Positions 27,908 to 37,232 of a DNA stretch of 64,000 nt are shown here, one piece after another. Below the pieces are notes generated by a model that saw only the letters and a program-made list of their open reading frames with translations, was not told where the DNA came from and did no database searches. The stretch's first letter is position 1, and the number at the start of each line of letters is the position of its first letter. Origin of the DNA: Stutzerimonas kirkiae (lineage in GTDB: Bacteria > Pseudomonadota > Gammaproteobacteria > Pseudomonadales > Pseudomonadaceae); assembly GCF_004327335.1 (NCBI RefSeq), contig NZ_QJUO01000002.1:124001-188000 (forward strand). The letters are read 5' to 3'. The translations under genes were made by a program, and so were the position numbers.

Positions 27908-30438
27908 TCCACAAGTCCTCCATCAGACCAAATAGGACGCCGGTAGCCTCGCCCACGACGACACGATGTAGCAACATCCATCACCGACTCATCTCGGATA
28001 CCGTCAATGAGGCCTGGCAAAAGGCCGGCCAACCATACTGCATCTTGCTTGGCCACCTCATATCTCCAACTGCGGCCTGTACAAGCAGCGTTGAAGAGCG
28101 TCCGTACGCGGAGTGCCGCTGATATCTCCAATGGCAGTGCGCCCTCAGATGCGAGCCGGACTAAATGATCCTGGTCAAATCTAAATAACGGCCGTTCGGC
28201 CTGCAGGTATGCATCGAGAATGGCTGCATGACGCGAGTGGAATGACCTAATGCTCTTATGTCCCTGAACTCGATAGATGTCATGGTCTCGCAATCCAGGA
28301 TGGACGAGTCTTACAAGTGTCACCGATGTATCGATACATGACTCATCAATGCCTACTCCGCTACGAAAGCGACCGACAGACCAATCCCAATGGGAAGAGA
28401 CCTGATAGCCCTCGCCACTCACTTTGGTTTCAATCAGTCGACTGACGACTGTGCCATCCGGCTGAAAAGGAGCATCCACCACCGGCCAACCAAGGGCTCG
28501 CGACAATATCTCGGGCACCACTCCAAATGCTCCGATCAGCGGTAGAGCAGAACTCTCTTTTGACAGCCTGCGAAAGGCTATGCCGCCCTGCAAAGTTACC
28601 GCTGTGCGGAAATCAGCCTCAAGCCTTGCGGGGACTGCGCCAGAGACCAAAAGCGCCGTGCTGCCACCCATTCGAATTTTCACGAGTCTGGGCTGCCCAA
28701 GCGTAAAGATCCGCCCTCTCCAGCGGGCGAGCGGGCGGGCATCGAAAAATGAGGCCTCTTGGAGCAAGCGGAGAGTCTGCCACCCAAAGGAGCCTACAGC
28801 TCGGTCTATGATCGATATCAGATCGCCTTCAGATATACCTGACCGCGACGAAGCGTAGAGAGCTTCGATCATGTCCTGGTTCGCGTAGGGAGTATCGTCC
28901 CACTTCCCCGCCAAGACATGGGAACACTCACACCTTCGACTCGTTGTTTCCATCCACTCCGCCTGTGCTGGCAGAGAGTAGGCCGAAGCGCTTAAAGTGG
29001 TATGGACATCGGCCAGTGCCACAAACGATGCGCGGCGGGTCCAATGCGCAGCAGCGTCAGAAATCGAGAACTGCCCATCCACAGCATCATCTGCCCTAAG
29101 CTCACCGTTTATCCAAGCCAACCTCTCAGACGAACCACCGTCCACTGACTCAATTACGACTTCGCCAGAAGCTCCTTCAAGATGTGGAAGGTATCTAGGC
29201 TGACCGAGCCAGCAATTACCAACGCGCACACCATCCACAAGGCCGATCACTCGCACTGTCTGTTTGGCGTTTGTGATGCCGAGTTGGGTTAGGACATTTT
29301 CGACAATTAGACCGGGAATTGGGCATGCAGTAATGAACCAACTTCCGGAGGGTGCGAATTCGGTACACACGCCCCTAACAGAGCCGATGTGCCGGCTGGA
29401 AATCGCTAGGTGAAAAGGGCCAACCCCAGGGCTAGGTTCGCCAGCGGCAGCCCAGCTCGCCAGCCCGCTAGAGCGGAAAAACAGGATGCCGCGCCTGATG
29501 GACGGTCCGAGATTCAAACTATCAGCTACCCCTGGTGATGCGACTGCGCTGCCTAGCCAGTTGAACGCGTTATTTCCTTCCAGCAGCTGCCCAACCCGAT
29601 AATGACGGATACCATCCTCATCGAAATCCATCACGAGGCTTCCAGCTTTCGGTGGCGCGAGCCCCGCCAGCGTGCTCGCTCTCAGCACCAAGCGCCAGAA
29701 CCGGTGATCAACGGATGCCGCGCCCGATCTGAGCGCTATCTTGAAATCTTCGAAGGCAACCTTCAGTCCGTGCGAAGTGCTCGAAGCTCGCATTACCGGG
29801 TCGAGCTGCCACACTAACGATACGGGATCGATACTAGTGCTGGTCCCGCGATCGATCTGCTTGGACAGCAAGCGAATATCACGTTTGGTAGGAAAAGACA
29901 GGAATCTGGTGTAACCGATATGAGTCCAGCTCGCCGGTATCACCGGCAGGATAAGTCGTCGGAACGGCGCGCCTGCGGCGATGCGACTCTCCAGCCAGGC
30001 GGCGAGCTGTTTCCACATCATCGCTATACCGTGCAAGTTCGTGAAGGATCGATCAATGCTCAACCATTCGGCAAGCTTGGCGCGATATTGCCCTTTCTCC
30101 TCGTAAACGCCATCGAGCAGACTATCTACCAATAAACTGAACGCAAGCATTGCTAAGCAGTTTGGCTGCTCATTAGTTGGAGCTTTGAGTCGACCATACT
30201 GAAGGCACCGAATCAGATCGGGGTCGGCTCGGAGCGCCTTCTTGAATGCAGCCTCCGCAGCCTCGGCATACTCCATATCAAGCCCACAGTGCATTGCAAG
30301 CGTCTCGGGAGTAACCTCAAACGAGCGGATGGCATCACTATCTCCGCTATCAGCATGTAATAGAGCCCGAGTGAGTATCAACTCCCAATCGTGCAACGTA
30401 GTGGGGAGCACTGGCGATAGTTGATCTCCCTCGATCAC
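27904..30438 (-). CDS. druF: Druantia type II component, uncharacterised (DruF-like)
   Basis: 844 residues without a motif I recognise. Composition is that of a soluble, mixed alpha/beta protein; a pair of cysteines at RRCECSHVL and a few WR/WL segments are the only notable marks. The start overlaps the methylase stop by four bases and the stop overlaps the next start by four, so it is an integral member of the operon. DruF is the expected gene between the methylase and DruG in Druantia type II. The assignment is from gene order and size. Confidence 0.7.
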   Translation of the reverse strand: MIEGDQLSPVLPTTLHDWELILTRALLHADSGDSDAIRSFEVTPETLAMHCGLDMEYAEAAEAAFKKALRADPDLIRCLQYGRLKAPTNEQPNCLAMLAFSLLVDSLLDGVYEEKGQYRAKLAEWLSIDRSFTNLHGIAMMWKQLAAWLESRIAAGAPFRRLILPVIPASWTHIGYTRFLSFPTKRDIRLLSKQIDRGTSTSIDPVSLVWQLDPVMRASSTSHGLKVAFEDFKIALRSGAASVDHRFWRLVLRASTLAGLAPPKAGSLVMDFDEDGIRHYRVGQLLEGNNAFNWLGSAVASPGVADSLNLGPSIRRGILFFRSSGLASWAAAGEPSPGVGPFHLAISSRHIGSVRGVCTEFAPSGSWFITACPIPGLIVENVLTQLGITNAKQTVRVIGLVDGVRVGNCWLGQPRYLPHLEGASGEVVIESVDGGSSERLAWINGELRADDAVDGQFSISDAAAHWTRRASFVALADVHTTLSASAYSLPAQAEWMETTSRRCECSHVLAGKWDDTPYANQDMIEALYASSRSGISEGDLISIIDRAVGSFGWQTLRLLQEASFFDARPLARWRGRIFTLGQPRLVKIRMGGSTALLVSGAVPARLEADFRTAVTLQGGIAFRRLSKESSALPLIGAFGVVPEILSRALGWPVVDAPFQPDGTVVSRLIETKVSGEGYQVSSHWDWSVGRFRSGVGIDESCIDTSVTLVRLVHPGLRDHDIYRVQGHKSIRSFHSRHAAILDAYLQAERPLFRFDQDHLVRLASEGALPLEISAALRVRTLFNAACTGRSWRYEVAKQDAVWLAGLLPGLIDGIRDESVMDVATSCRRGRGYRRPIWSDGGLVE

Positions 30439-31661
30439 GCCAACTCTTTCCGATCTAATGTTGCGGACGCGAGAACCTTCGCATGATTCGCCAACGGCTC
30501 CAACAGCCTATCCGCAAGAAACCGCACGATTGCCGGCACAACGCCATCGCCGATCAGGCGAAAACAGTCCTGATAGGTTTCCGGAAGGACAAAATCCTCA
30601 TCGAGCCCCATCAAGAGCGCAGCCTCTGCCACTGAAAGGAGGCGCGTACGGACGCGACCATTTTCGACAACTATAATGCGCGGCCGAGAGGCTCCTCCTT
30701 TCGGCGTGCGAAGACACCCCAGCGTGGCTCCAAAAGCGATCTCGGCACGCTGTACATTACGCCCCCCACCACCCGGTCGCATCCGTAGATAAAGACTACC
30801 AATCATAGGTCGAGCCTCTGCCTTGGCCGCCGCCAATCGGTTGAGGTGGGACGCACTCATCATGCTAATGAGGCGCTGGGTAGCCTCGTCGGCGTTCCAA
30901 TCAGCCTCATCACTCAGATCGATGATGTCTTCAAGCTCGAAGTTCCTCTTTGGAGGCGGAGTACCCGGAGACCACCAAATCCACCCTGCCGCATCCTCGA
31001 CCGAAAGCCCGGCGTAAGCACGCAGCAAACTTTTAGGATGCCAATGTGCTTGCGGCAGGTCGGACTGAACTGCCGTTGGTATCGTCACTTCGCGCCGAAC
31101 AGCTACAATGAACACTCGGGGACGAGATTGAGGTACGAAATGTGATGCATCTGCCACAATCGCACCAAATCGATAACCAATCTCGCTCAGAGCACCGCAA
31201 AGTGATCGGAAGTCATTTCCACCATTCGCACTAAGAAGACCGACCACATTCTCAAGTGCAAGCAGAACCGGATGTCGACCCTCTTTCGCAAGGCCACGGA
31301 TGATCCGAAGGAACGGCCACACTGCGCCAGAACGCGTCACTGAGACGTCATCAGCCTCTCCGATGCCAGCCTTCGAGCCGGCCTGCGATAGATCCTGGCA
31401 CGGGAAGGACGCCCAGGCGAGATCGGCCATTCCATCAAGGTCGGTAGTCTCGACCTCTGCAACGTCGCGAGGATCGAAGACCTCTCCAACCCAATTATTC
31501 AAATATGACTGCCTCTTAAGCTGATCACTGTCATTAGCGAACAAGCATTGCCAAGAGTCGCCAAGTCCAGTCCTCGCCATACCAACACCAGCGAAGAACT
31601 CGTAATACTTTAGCCTTTCTGAATTCAAAATCGCCCTCCGATCCACTCCGGATCGTAGCAT
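30435..31661 (-). CDS. druM: C5-cytosine DNA methyltransferase of the Druantia cluster (DruM)
   Basis: 408 residues. SAM motif I is FAGVGMARTGLG (23-34); catalytic motif IV is FPCQDLSQAG with Cys88; motif VI is ENV (137-139); a later QSRPR (motif VIII region) follows. Start at the ATG at 31661; a TTG one codon earlier is equally in frame. First gene of a four-gene minus-strand operon with all junctions overlapping or nearly so. In Druantia type II this enzyme probably marks self DNA. A Vsr gene at the far end of the cluster is consistent with 5-methylcytosine in the host. Confidence 0.88.
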   Translation of the reverse strand: MLRSGVDRRAILNSERLKYYEFFAGVGMARTGLGDSWQCLFANDSDQLKRQSYLNNWVGEVFDPRDVAEVETTDLDGMADLAWASFPCQDLSQAGSKAGIGEADDVSVTRSGAVWPFLRIIRGLAKEGRHPVLLALENVVGLLSANGGNDFRSLCGALSEIGYRFGAIVADASHFVPQSRPRVFIVAVRREVTIPTAVQSDLPQAHWHPKSLLRAYAGLSVEDAAGWIWWSPGTPPPKRNFELEDIIDLSDEADWNADEATQRLISMMSASHLNRLAAAKAEARPMIGSLYLRMRPGGGGRNVQRAEIAFGATLGCLRTPKGGASRPRIIVVENGRVRTRLLSVAEAALLMGLDEDFVLPETYQDCFRLIGDGVVPAIVRFLADRLLEPLANHAKVLASATLDRKELA

Positions 31662-32001
31662 CAAAATGAACCGTCCTCATATTCCTGAAGGACTGTTTGG
31701 TTTGAGTCGGTTCGTACGTGCCTGCAAACCACCACTTCAGGACTCCCCCTCAACACGCCACAGCGGCACGACTATCCTTGCCATTGCAACCGATCTATAC
31801 ACCTTTACTCATGGCGACCGCCATGAGCACTTTAAACGTATGCGGAACCAGCGTCACTATACCTACCTCCACAAACTAAATACCCCGGATGCCTCCTGAC
31901 GATCTGAGCTTGACCAAAGCCGCTCCGAACCAGCTATCCATCACCAACAAACGCTTCTAATCAGAGACCCAGAGTTGGCAAATACCCAATCAAAATGCCA
32001 C
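31662..32001. other. intergenic region, no supported gene
   Basis: Spacer between the start of the Druantia operon and the stop of the ABC-3C ATPase gene, both on the minus strand. It must contain the Druantia promoter and the end of the ABC-3C transcript. A 77-codon plus-strand frame here has no ribosome site or family similarity. I see no strong terminator. Confidence 0.4.
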
Positions 32002-33918
32002 CTAGATATTCAATGTATGCATGCCTTTCTTATAATGCGGCCCGACACAGAGATTAGACTCATCAAGATCGGGATCGACCATCGAGGTGGTCATTATGAC
32101 TTGGTAAGTCTTTTTGTCATGCTTAGCGAGCGCCTCTACAAGTACTCTCTGGAAATTCTGACTGCGATCGGGCCCCATCCCCTTGTCCTCAGTGTTATCG
32201 AGCAAGAACAGCCTTGGATAACGCATGCTCTCATCCTCCAGTGATTCCAGCAGAATCGCTAGGTGGAAACTATTCTTGAGGATTGTTTCGGAGCTGGCAG
32301 AGAATTTCGAGCGTCCGTCTACCAGCATGAAGTCTTTGCCAAAATCGAACATGACGGATTGTGCGACATTGAACGCAGGTTCAAAACCGCCGTCTTGCTT
32401 GAGAAGCTCCACAGTCTTATCAGACAAGTTGCATTCGATGGACTCACGGCGAGAGCTGTTTTGTGCTTTGCTGGCCTTAATCTGCTCATCCAGCTCCAGA
32501 ATGGTGGCATTGAGACTCTGCTTTTTCTTAATGAGCCCCTCTACAGCCGCTACCAGCTTGGTCTTCGTATCATAGTTTTTTATGCGTTCCTCAATGCTGC
32601 CGATCTTAGCCGACAACTCGTTGAGCTTGAAAACGTAATCGGAGCTCATCCTAAGAGCCGTAATGTGATTAGATTTGACCGTTTGGAGTGCGCGCTGCTT
32701 TGAGCTTAAGTAGTGAGCATGCTCGCTCAGTTTGGTACGCAGCTCTATCAGAACTTTCGTACTTTCTTTCTTCTGAAACGCCAGCTCATTCAATGCAGCA
32801 AGATAGGAAGCTTCTCTGGAGTTATTGTCCAACTCGGTTTTGCAGAGGTGACATTGCTCTTTGCCCGAATCTGACAGTGCGGACAAACAGCTTGGACAGA
32901 ATTTGAACCTGACTTCTCCGAAGAAATCGTAGGCAGCACGAGACTCCTTGAGTGCCTTGATCCTCGACTCAATCGCTGCGATGAACAACTCGGACTCGAC
33001 AATCTCATTGACTATTTCGGCTTGCTTGCTCGTCCGGATGTCGATCTCTTTCGTGAGATCAGCGATCTCCCGGCTAGACTGTTCAGCTTTGGCTTTGAGG
33101 GCAGTGTCCGACGCTGATTCGTCAGGTTGAGCCAGGAGCATGTCTCGCTGAGCAAGCAGCTCCTTAAGCTCTAGGCTAGCGTTCTCAATGACACTGTTGA
33201 GCGACGCTTCGCGCAATACACCTTCGGAGGGGGATATGTATTTGTAGATGGAGTCCAGCTGACCATCAATCTTCGCGAACTCGGACTCAGCTTTTGACAA
33301 CTGCTGCTTGAGCGCATAGATGCCAAGGTCGTCTAGACCGAGCAGGAAATCCCCGATCGCTTGGCGCATGCTGGGTTTGTCAAACGTTGAGTGTTCGGCT
33401 CGCAGAATCTTGTTAACCGCAGTCCCCTGGTCAACATAAATCAGGCGTAGAATCTGGTGAATCGTGAGGCTCGCAAAATCGTCGGTCTGACTGTGAGGCC
33501 AGCACAAGAGCTCAAAGAGCTGCTGGGAGAAACTAAGCTTTTCATCGGTACGATTAATGCCATAGTTCTGCCAAACCGCCGCGGAATTGGCAACCCGGAG
33601 CTGCTCATAACTGCCGTCGAAGAAACTCATGGGTGGCTTCTTGCCTGGCTGTACCGAACGATGGATTGTCAAAATATGACCGTTCAATTCGATCTCAGCA
33701 AAGACCGCGTCACATGTCTGAGCCTCCTCGTTCCATCGATCTTCCGCAATATCTCCGCCAAGACAATTGAATAGAAAGTCCATAATCGTGGACTTGCCTA
33801 CGCTATTGGCGCCTCGAATTATATTGACGCCTTTGTGGAAGATCTCGTCGTATACCGCTTTGCCACCTTTGGAAATGATGAAGCGATTGACAAAGAACGT
33901 AGATGGCCTAGAGATCAT
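32002..33918 (-). CDS. ABC-three-component (ABC-3C) system SMC/Rad50-like ATPase
   Basis: 638 residues. Walker A GANSVGKST (36-44) lies in an SMC-like N-terminal lobe (FHKGVNIIRGANSVGKS). Two coiled-coil arms flank a zinc-hook-like pair (FCPSCLSAL and CHLCKTEL, about 345-370). The C-terminal lobe has Walker B-like RLFLLDNTEDKG (about 569-580). This is the ATPase of an ABC-3C defence system, in which it is thought to sense foreign nucleic acid and drive an effector. It is the last gene of a four-gene operon, overlapping the middle component by 11 bases. Confidence 0.78.
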   Translation of the reverse strand: MISRPSTFFVNRFIISKGGKAVYDEIFHKGVNIIRGANSVGKSTIMDFLFNCLGGDIAEDRWNEEAQTCDAVFAEIELNGHILTIHRSVQPGKKPPMSFFDGSYEQLRVANSAAVWQNYGINRTDEKLSFSQQLFELLCWPHSQTDDFASLTIHQILRLIYVDQGTAVNKILRAEHSTFDKPSMRQAIGDFLLGLDDLGIYALKQQLSKAESEFAKIDGQLDSIYKYISPSEGVLREASLNSVIENASLELKELLAQRDMLLAQPDESASDTALKAKAEQSSREIADLTKEIDIRTSKQAEIVNEIVESELFIAAIESRIKALKESRAAYDFFGEVRFKFCPSCLSALSDSGKEQCHLCKTELDNNSREASYLAALNELAFQKKESTKVLIELRTKLSEHAHYLSSKQRALQTVKSNHITALRMSSDYVFKLNELSAKIGSIEERIKNYDTKTKLVAAVEGLIKKKQSLNATILELDEQIKASKAQNSSRRESIECNLSDKTVELLKQDGGFEPAFNVAQSVMFDFGKDFMLVDGRSKFSASSETILKNSFHLAILLESLEDESMRYPRLFLLDNTEDKGMGPDRSQNFQRVLVEALAKHDKKTYQVIMTTSMVDPDLDESNLCVGPHYKKGMHTLNI

Positions 33919-34414
33919 AAATGTACTCCATCAGGCCGGAGCGAAATTTAAGACCGTTTGATCCATTAAATTTTGTGCTCGGTAAAGCCTTGGTGATCAC
34001 CTCAAACGCATCACTCTTCAGGAAATCATCGCCGTCCAAAAGGGCTTTATAGGCAGTGGGCAGGGTGTCAGGCTCTAGCGCCATGATTCCTTTGTCAAAG
34101 GAGGACTTGGAGAGAACGCCTTTGGCGATCAATTCCAGCACCGCGGTTTTCTGGAAGGTCTCTAACTCAAAAAATGTACGCGCCGGATTGCTAAGGTCTT
34201 CGAACTGATCAGGGATTTTCATCACCTGTATTTTCAACTTCCCAATCTCCCTAGGCCAAGGCTTAATATTTTTAAGCTGGCTAGGGAACAAGTAATAGAA
34301 ATCCAGCATACGCAATAACTGCCAGTTGATTTGTGTGCCAGTAGTGGCATGAAGAATCGATACAATCCTGTAGAGGCAATGATTGGCGTCAAAGGCCGGG
34401 TGATACATCAGCAT
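33908..34414 (-). CDS. ABC-3C system middle component
   Basis: About 168 residues from the ATG at 34414 (MLMYHPAFDANHCLYRIVSI). The opening YHPAFDxxHCxYRI is typical of ABC-3C middle-component proteins (MC5-like, from memory). The rest is helical (LRMLDFYYLFPSQLKNI). An ATG two codons later gives a TGATG coupling with the upstream stop, and a GTG at 34441 is also in frame, so the exact start is uncertain. In these systems the middle component bridges the ATPase and the third component. Confidence 0.7.
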   Translation of the reverse strand: MLMYHPAFDANHCLYRIVSILHATTGTQINWQLLRMLDFYYLFPSQLKNIKPWPREIGKLKIQVMKIPDQFEDLSNPARTFFELETFQKTAVLELIAKGVLSKSSFDKGIMALEPDTLPTAYKALLDGDDFLKSDAFEVITKALPSTKFNGSNGLKFRSGLMEYIYDL

Positions 34415-34980
34415 TTCTGCCTCTCCCAGATCAAATGACACTTTCCGGTCAAGAAATACAGCATGCCGGAGATTGTGTATTGATCAATAGTCAGGTCTTC
34501 GGCCATGACCTCGCGATAGATCGTGTCAACAATCCCGTTCAGTATCACACCATCGATCACTTCGTTCGGCGCACCTTGTTTGATAAGTGGACGAACCAAT
34601 TCCTCGAAGGCAAAGCTGATTTTCTGCAATATGTAGAGGAAGATGCCTTGGCGTCTACGATTGAGCTGCGATTTCATTAGGCGCTTCGCGAAGGCATCTT
34701 TTCGCTCGATCGCAATCTCAAGGAGGTCGTCTCTACCACCATTCATGAGCTTTTGCTCAAGGCCGATCACAGACGCCTGGGTTTTCTGATTGGTGAAAAA
34801 GTCCAGACGCTCGACGAACCACTGAAAGTCTTCGTCGTTCTCACTGAGCTCCTGAAGCTTGGTCAAAGCACGTGTGATGGCGGCAGGATCAGGCGGGGGA
34901 AGATTGATAATGTAGTGGGTATCGTCACCCACCCTGAGCCCCCCGTGTATCTGGGAACCCCACACATTCGCTTTATTCAT
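34408..34980 (-). CDS. ABC-3C system third component (CTD-type)
   Basis: 190 residues from the ATG at 34980 (MNKANVWGSQIHGGLRVGDD, then THYIINLPPPDP). The helical remainder contains no nuclease motif that I can see. It stands between the small membrane protein and the middle component, overlapping both by a few bases. ABC-3C systems carry a partner with a shared C-terminal domain fused to variable effectors; here the effector part seems to be encoded separately by the small two-helix membrane protein. An ATG at 35022 is an alternative start but would overlap the preceding gene by 50 bases. Confidence 0.6.
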   Translation of the reverse strand: MNKANVWGSQIHGGLRVGDDTHYIINLPPPDPAAITRALTKLQELSENDEDFQWFVERLDFFTNQKTQASVIGLEQKLMNGGRDDLLEIAIERKDAFAKRLMKSQLNRRRQGIFLYILQKISFAFEELVRPLIKQGAPNEVIDGVILNGIVDTIYREVMAEDLTIDQYTISGMLYFLTGKCHLIWERQKC

Positions 34981-35269
34981 TTTTTTCGCGGACTGTATTG
35001 TTACCGGCTTGGATATTGCCATGCACGGTGGAGCCTTTGATGTTTATTGTGTTGTTCTCGGGATTACGTTTAACAGCGGCATTGACCAAGGCCAAACAAA
35101 GGCCGAAAACCACGATTACGATAAGGCTCAGAAGGGCGAACAGCTCAGTGTGCGTGAGGTTTTTCAGGTAGGGAGAGGCAATGATCTGTGGGTAAACCGT
35201 GTAGCCGACAAATCCCGCTACAGTGGTGATGCCGCCATACTTCACGGCACCTGTCCAGAATCCTTCCAT
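34973..35269 (-). CDS. small two-helix membrane protein, putative ABC-3C effector
   Basis: 98 residues. Two transmembrane helices are evident (ITTVAGFVGYTVYPQIIA, about 13-30; ELFALLSLIVIVVFGLCLAL, about 42-61). A cytoplasmic tail rich in Asn, Gly and Thr follows (NTINIKGSTVHGNIQAGNNT). Such tails recur in small defence-associated membrane proteins. As first gene of the ABC-3C operon it is the best candidate for an effector that disrupts the membrane when the ATPase fires; this is inference from position and topology. Confidence 0.6.
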   Translation of the reverse strand: MEGFWTGAVKYGGITTVAGFVGYTVYPQIIASPYLKNLTHTELFALLSLIVIVVFGLCLALVNAAVKRNPENNTINIKGSTVHGNIQAGNNTVREKNE

Positions 35270-35619
35270 GATGCATCCAATGGTTTGTCATCAAAAGGCT
35301 ATCATCACGCATCGCCCCCCATTCGTAAAGTCAAGGCTGAACCCCAGGCACTCAGCGTGCCTAGCCACGACGAGCCGGATCCAGATTCTGCCTATGGGCC
35401 TTCTCATTATGGCGAGCCAGCATCTACGACAGCATTTCGAGGGCTGCTCAGTGTTCACCCGCGTTGCGGCCCGCATGGCCCGCTGGCTTCCTATCGAAAC
35501 CTTTTCAAAAAGTGCTTCAGCCCCTTCGTTACCTCCAGCTCCGCTCCTTGTACTTCCGGCCGGAGCGCGAGTTGGCCGGGTCGGACTTTCACCGACGGAT
35601 CAATCGTGCCTTGCAAGGC
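35270..35619. other. intergenic region, no supported gene
   Basis: Spacer upstream of the ABC-3C operon, likely containing its promoter. The plus-strand frames that run into the IS66 remnant have no similarity to IS66 before about 35620, so they are not a gene. No repeat or hairpin stood out. Confidence 0.4.
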
Positions 35620-35844
35620 ACACACAACAACCGTGCCGAGAACGCCATCCGCCTCTTCGTGATCGGCCACAAGAACTGGCTGTTCAGCGACACGCCCAAG
35701 GGTGCCATTGCCAGCGCGCAGATCTACAGCCTGATCGAAACCGCGAAAGCCAATGGGCAGGAGCCCTATGCCTGGCTGCGCTATATCCTCGAACACCTGC
35801 CGTTGACCAATAGCATCGAAGACTTCGAAGCCCTGCTGCCGTGA
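35620..35844 (+). pseudogene. IS66-family transposase C-terminal remnant
   Basis: Translation gives NNRAENAIRLFVIGHKNWLF, then SDTPKGAIASAQIYSLIETA and EPYAWLRYILEHLP, the conserved end of IS66 TnpC (N-x-x-E of the DDE site followed by the KNWLF motif). The preceding 150 codons of the same open frame are unrelated, so only about 75 residues of the transposase survive. No inverted repeat or IS66 TnpA/TnpB is nearby. It marks an old insertion and deletion at this point of the island. Confidence 0.85.
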
Positions 35845-36656
35845 AACTGCCCGCCGACGATCGCATCCTGGTCACGGCAACTCGCCAAAGGAAGACGGGG
35901 TTTATGGAGCGGATACGGTATTCCATCTCAACCCGCTATCCGAGCAGGAAAAACACAACCGCTTCCCACTCTTGGGGGCCCAGCTTGCTAATGAGCGCGC
36001 TACTTGGTCGCTTACTTGAACGGTTACTTGATCGCTCGCAGTTCCTTGAAGCGATACTTATCGCAGGGTAGCCAGCATGAGCATGCCCCCAACAAAAGGC
36101 TTCGCCTCGCTGCATTGTCAGAATGGCCAGCGCCTCGCAAGCACTCTGTTACTCACAGAGCACGTTTCACGACCAGGGCGACATAAGCAAGGCAATTCCG
36201 TGAGAGGTAAATTCTTCTATCAATCGCTTGCCTACAATGCCCAACACGTGGATTTGAAAGCAGGGCGGCCTAGCTTGCGACTGCATTCGTGAACAAATGC
36301 CCAAGAAAGCAGAAGCAGGATTTTTCAGTAGATCGAGTAGCCCACTACGTATACCCATATGAATCGCAACTGGATAAGCGTTTTAAGTGTGGGTATTTCT
36401 GCCGACTTTATGCGTCTAACTATGAGCTGACACGGCCGCATCTAGGCTGTAGAGACCTATAGCGTCAGTGTAGACTATTGATTAGGATCACACCATTGCA
36501 CCACTCGTGGGAGACCGAGCCTTGCCGTAGCCATTAGCGGAGTCGCGGATGGTTCCATTGCCCCCCAGTAAAGACATGGGCTCCTGACAGCCTCAAATCG
36601 TTCGTTTGGACAAGCTAAAGCCCCTTATAGCTTAATCGTTATGTGTGTATAGAGTT
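35845..36656. other. long spacer with no supported gene
   Basis: About 810 bp. Short frames exist on both strands but none has a ribosome site, family similarity or coherent codon use. The sequence follows an IS66 remnant and is probably decayed mobile DNA; nothing further could be identified. Confidence 0.4.
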
Positions 36657-37160
36657 ATGATCGCGCCAGGAATAAATGAAGTAGCAGATGAAGCAGAAAA
36701 AATCAGGCACGCACTGGAGTCATGCGACAAAGGAAAAAACCCATTAATTACGGAGGATTTTCCGGTTATGAATTGCAAACTATCCTCCTTGATATTTACT
36801 TACCACATTTTAAGAAAGTGGCCAGCCATAACCATTTATGGCGTGAGTGGAGTGGCCACCGACCTCCATGGAAATGATACAATATCTCACTACTGGCTTG
36901 AGCTTCAGGAAATGGCAATAGATATAACAGCTGATCAATATAACATCATTGAAGACAAAAACCTCAACACAAGAATAACCAGCAGCAGGCCGTTCAAACC
37001 CGTGTCGATGGGGCGTATTGGAAGCCTACCCAATTACAGTTTATTTGAAATTGTCAGCAGAGATACTTATGTTAGCGGCCTGCCAGGACTAGCCGAAGAC
37101 TTTCTTGAAAAACTACATGATACCTATCAACTACTAATAGATCGCCCTCTATTCACATAA
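36657..37160 (+). CDS. hypothetical protein, possible papain-like/transglutaminase-like fold
   Basis: 167 residues from the ATG at 36657 (MIAPGINEVADEAEKIRHAL); a GTG four codons upstream is possible. AT-rich. A Cys in MNCKLSSLIF, a His in ISHYWLELQ and an Asp in MAIDITADQYN are spaced like the Cys-His-Asp triad of small papain-like proteins, in which HVWLE and DVTADQF-type motifs are familiar. The N-terminal part is helical. No partner is obvious; the HNH gene follows 72 bp downstream on the same strand. Function unknown, enzymatic activity inferred from the triad only. Confidence 0.55.
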   Translation: MIAPGINEVADEAEKIRHALESCDKGKNPLITEDFPVMNCKLSSLIFTYHILRKWPAITIYGVSGVATDLHGNDTISHYWLELQEMAIDITADQYNIIEDKNLNTRITSSRPFKPVSMGRIGSLPNYSLFEIVSRDTYVSGLPGLAEDFLEKLHDTYQLLIDRPLFT

Positions 37161-37232
37161 AAATGCGCTCAAATACCTCGTTCCGCTTACTGGGGCAGAC
37201 CAAACCCATCACTCAACTAAACTTAGGACATT

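Noticed and set aside
19921..31661. DISARM system
   Set aside because: The helicase is much longer than DrmA, and DrmB and the PLD protein DrmC are missing; order and sizes fit Druantia type II.
31666..31899. 77-codon plus-strand gene upstream of the Druantia operon
   Set aside because: No ribosome site or similarity; low-complexity composition.
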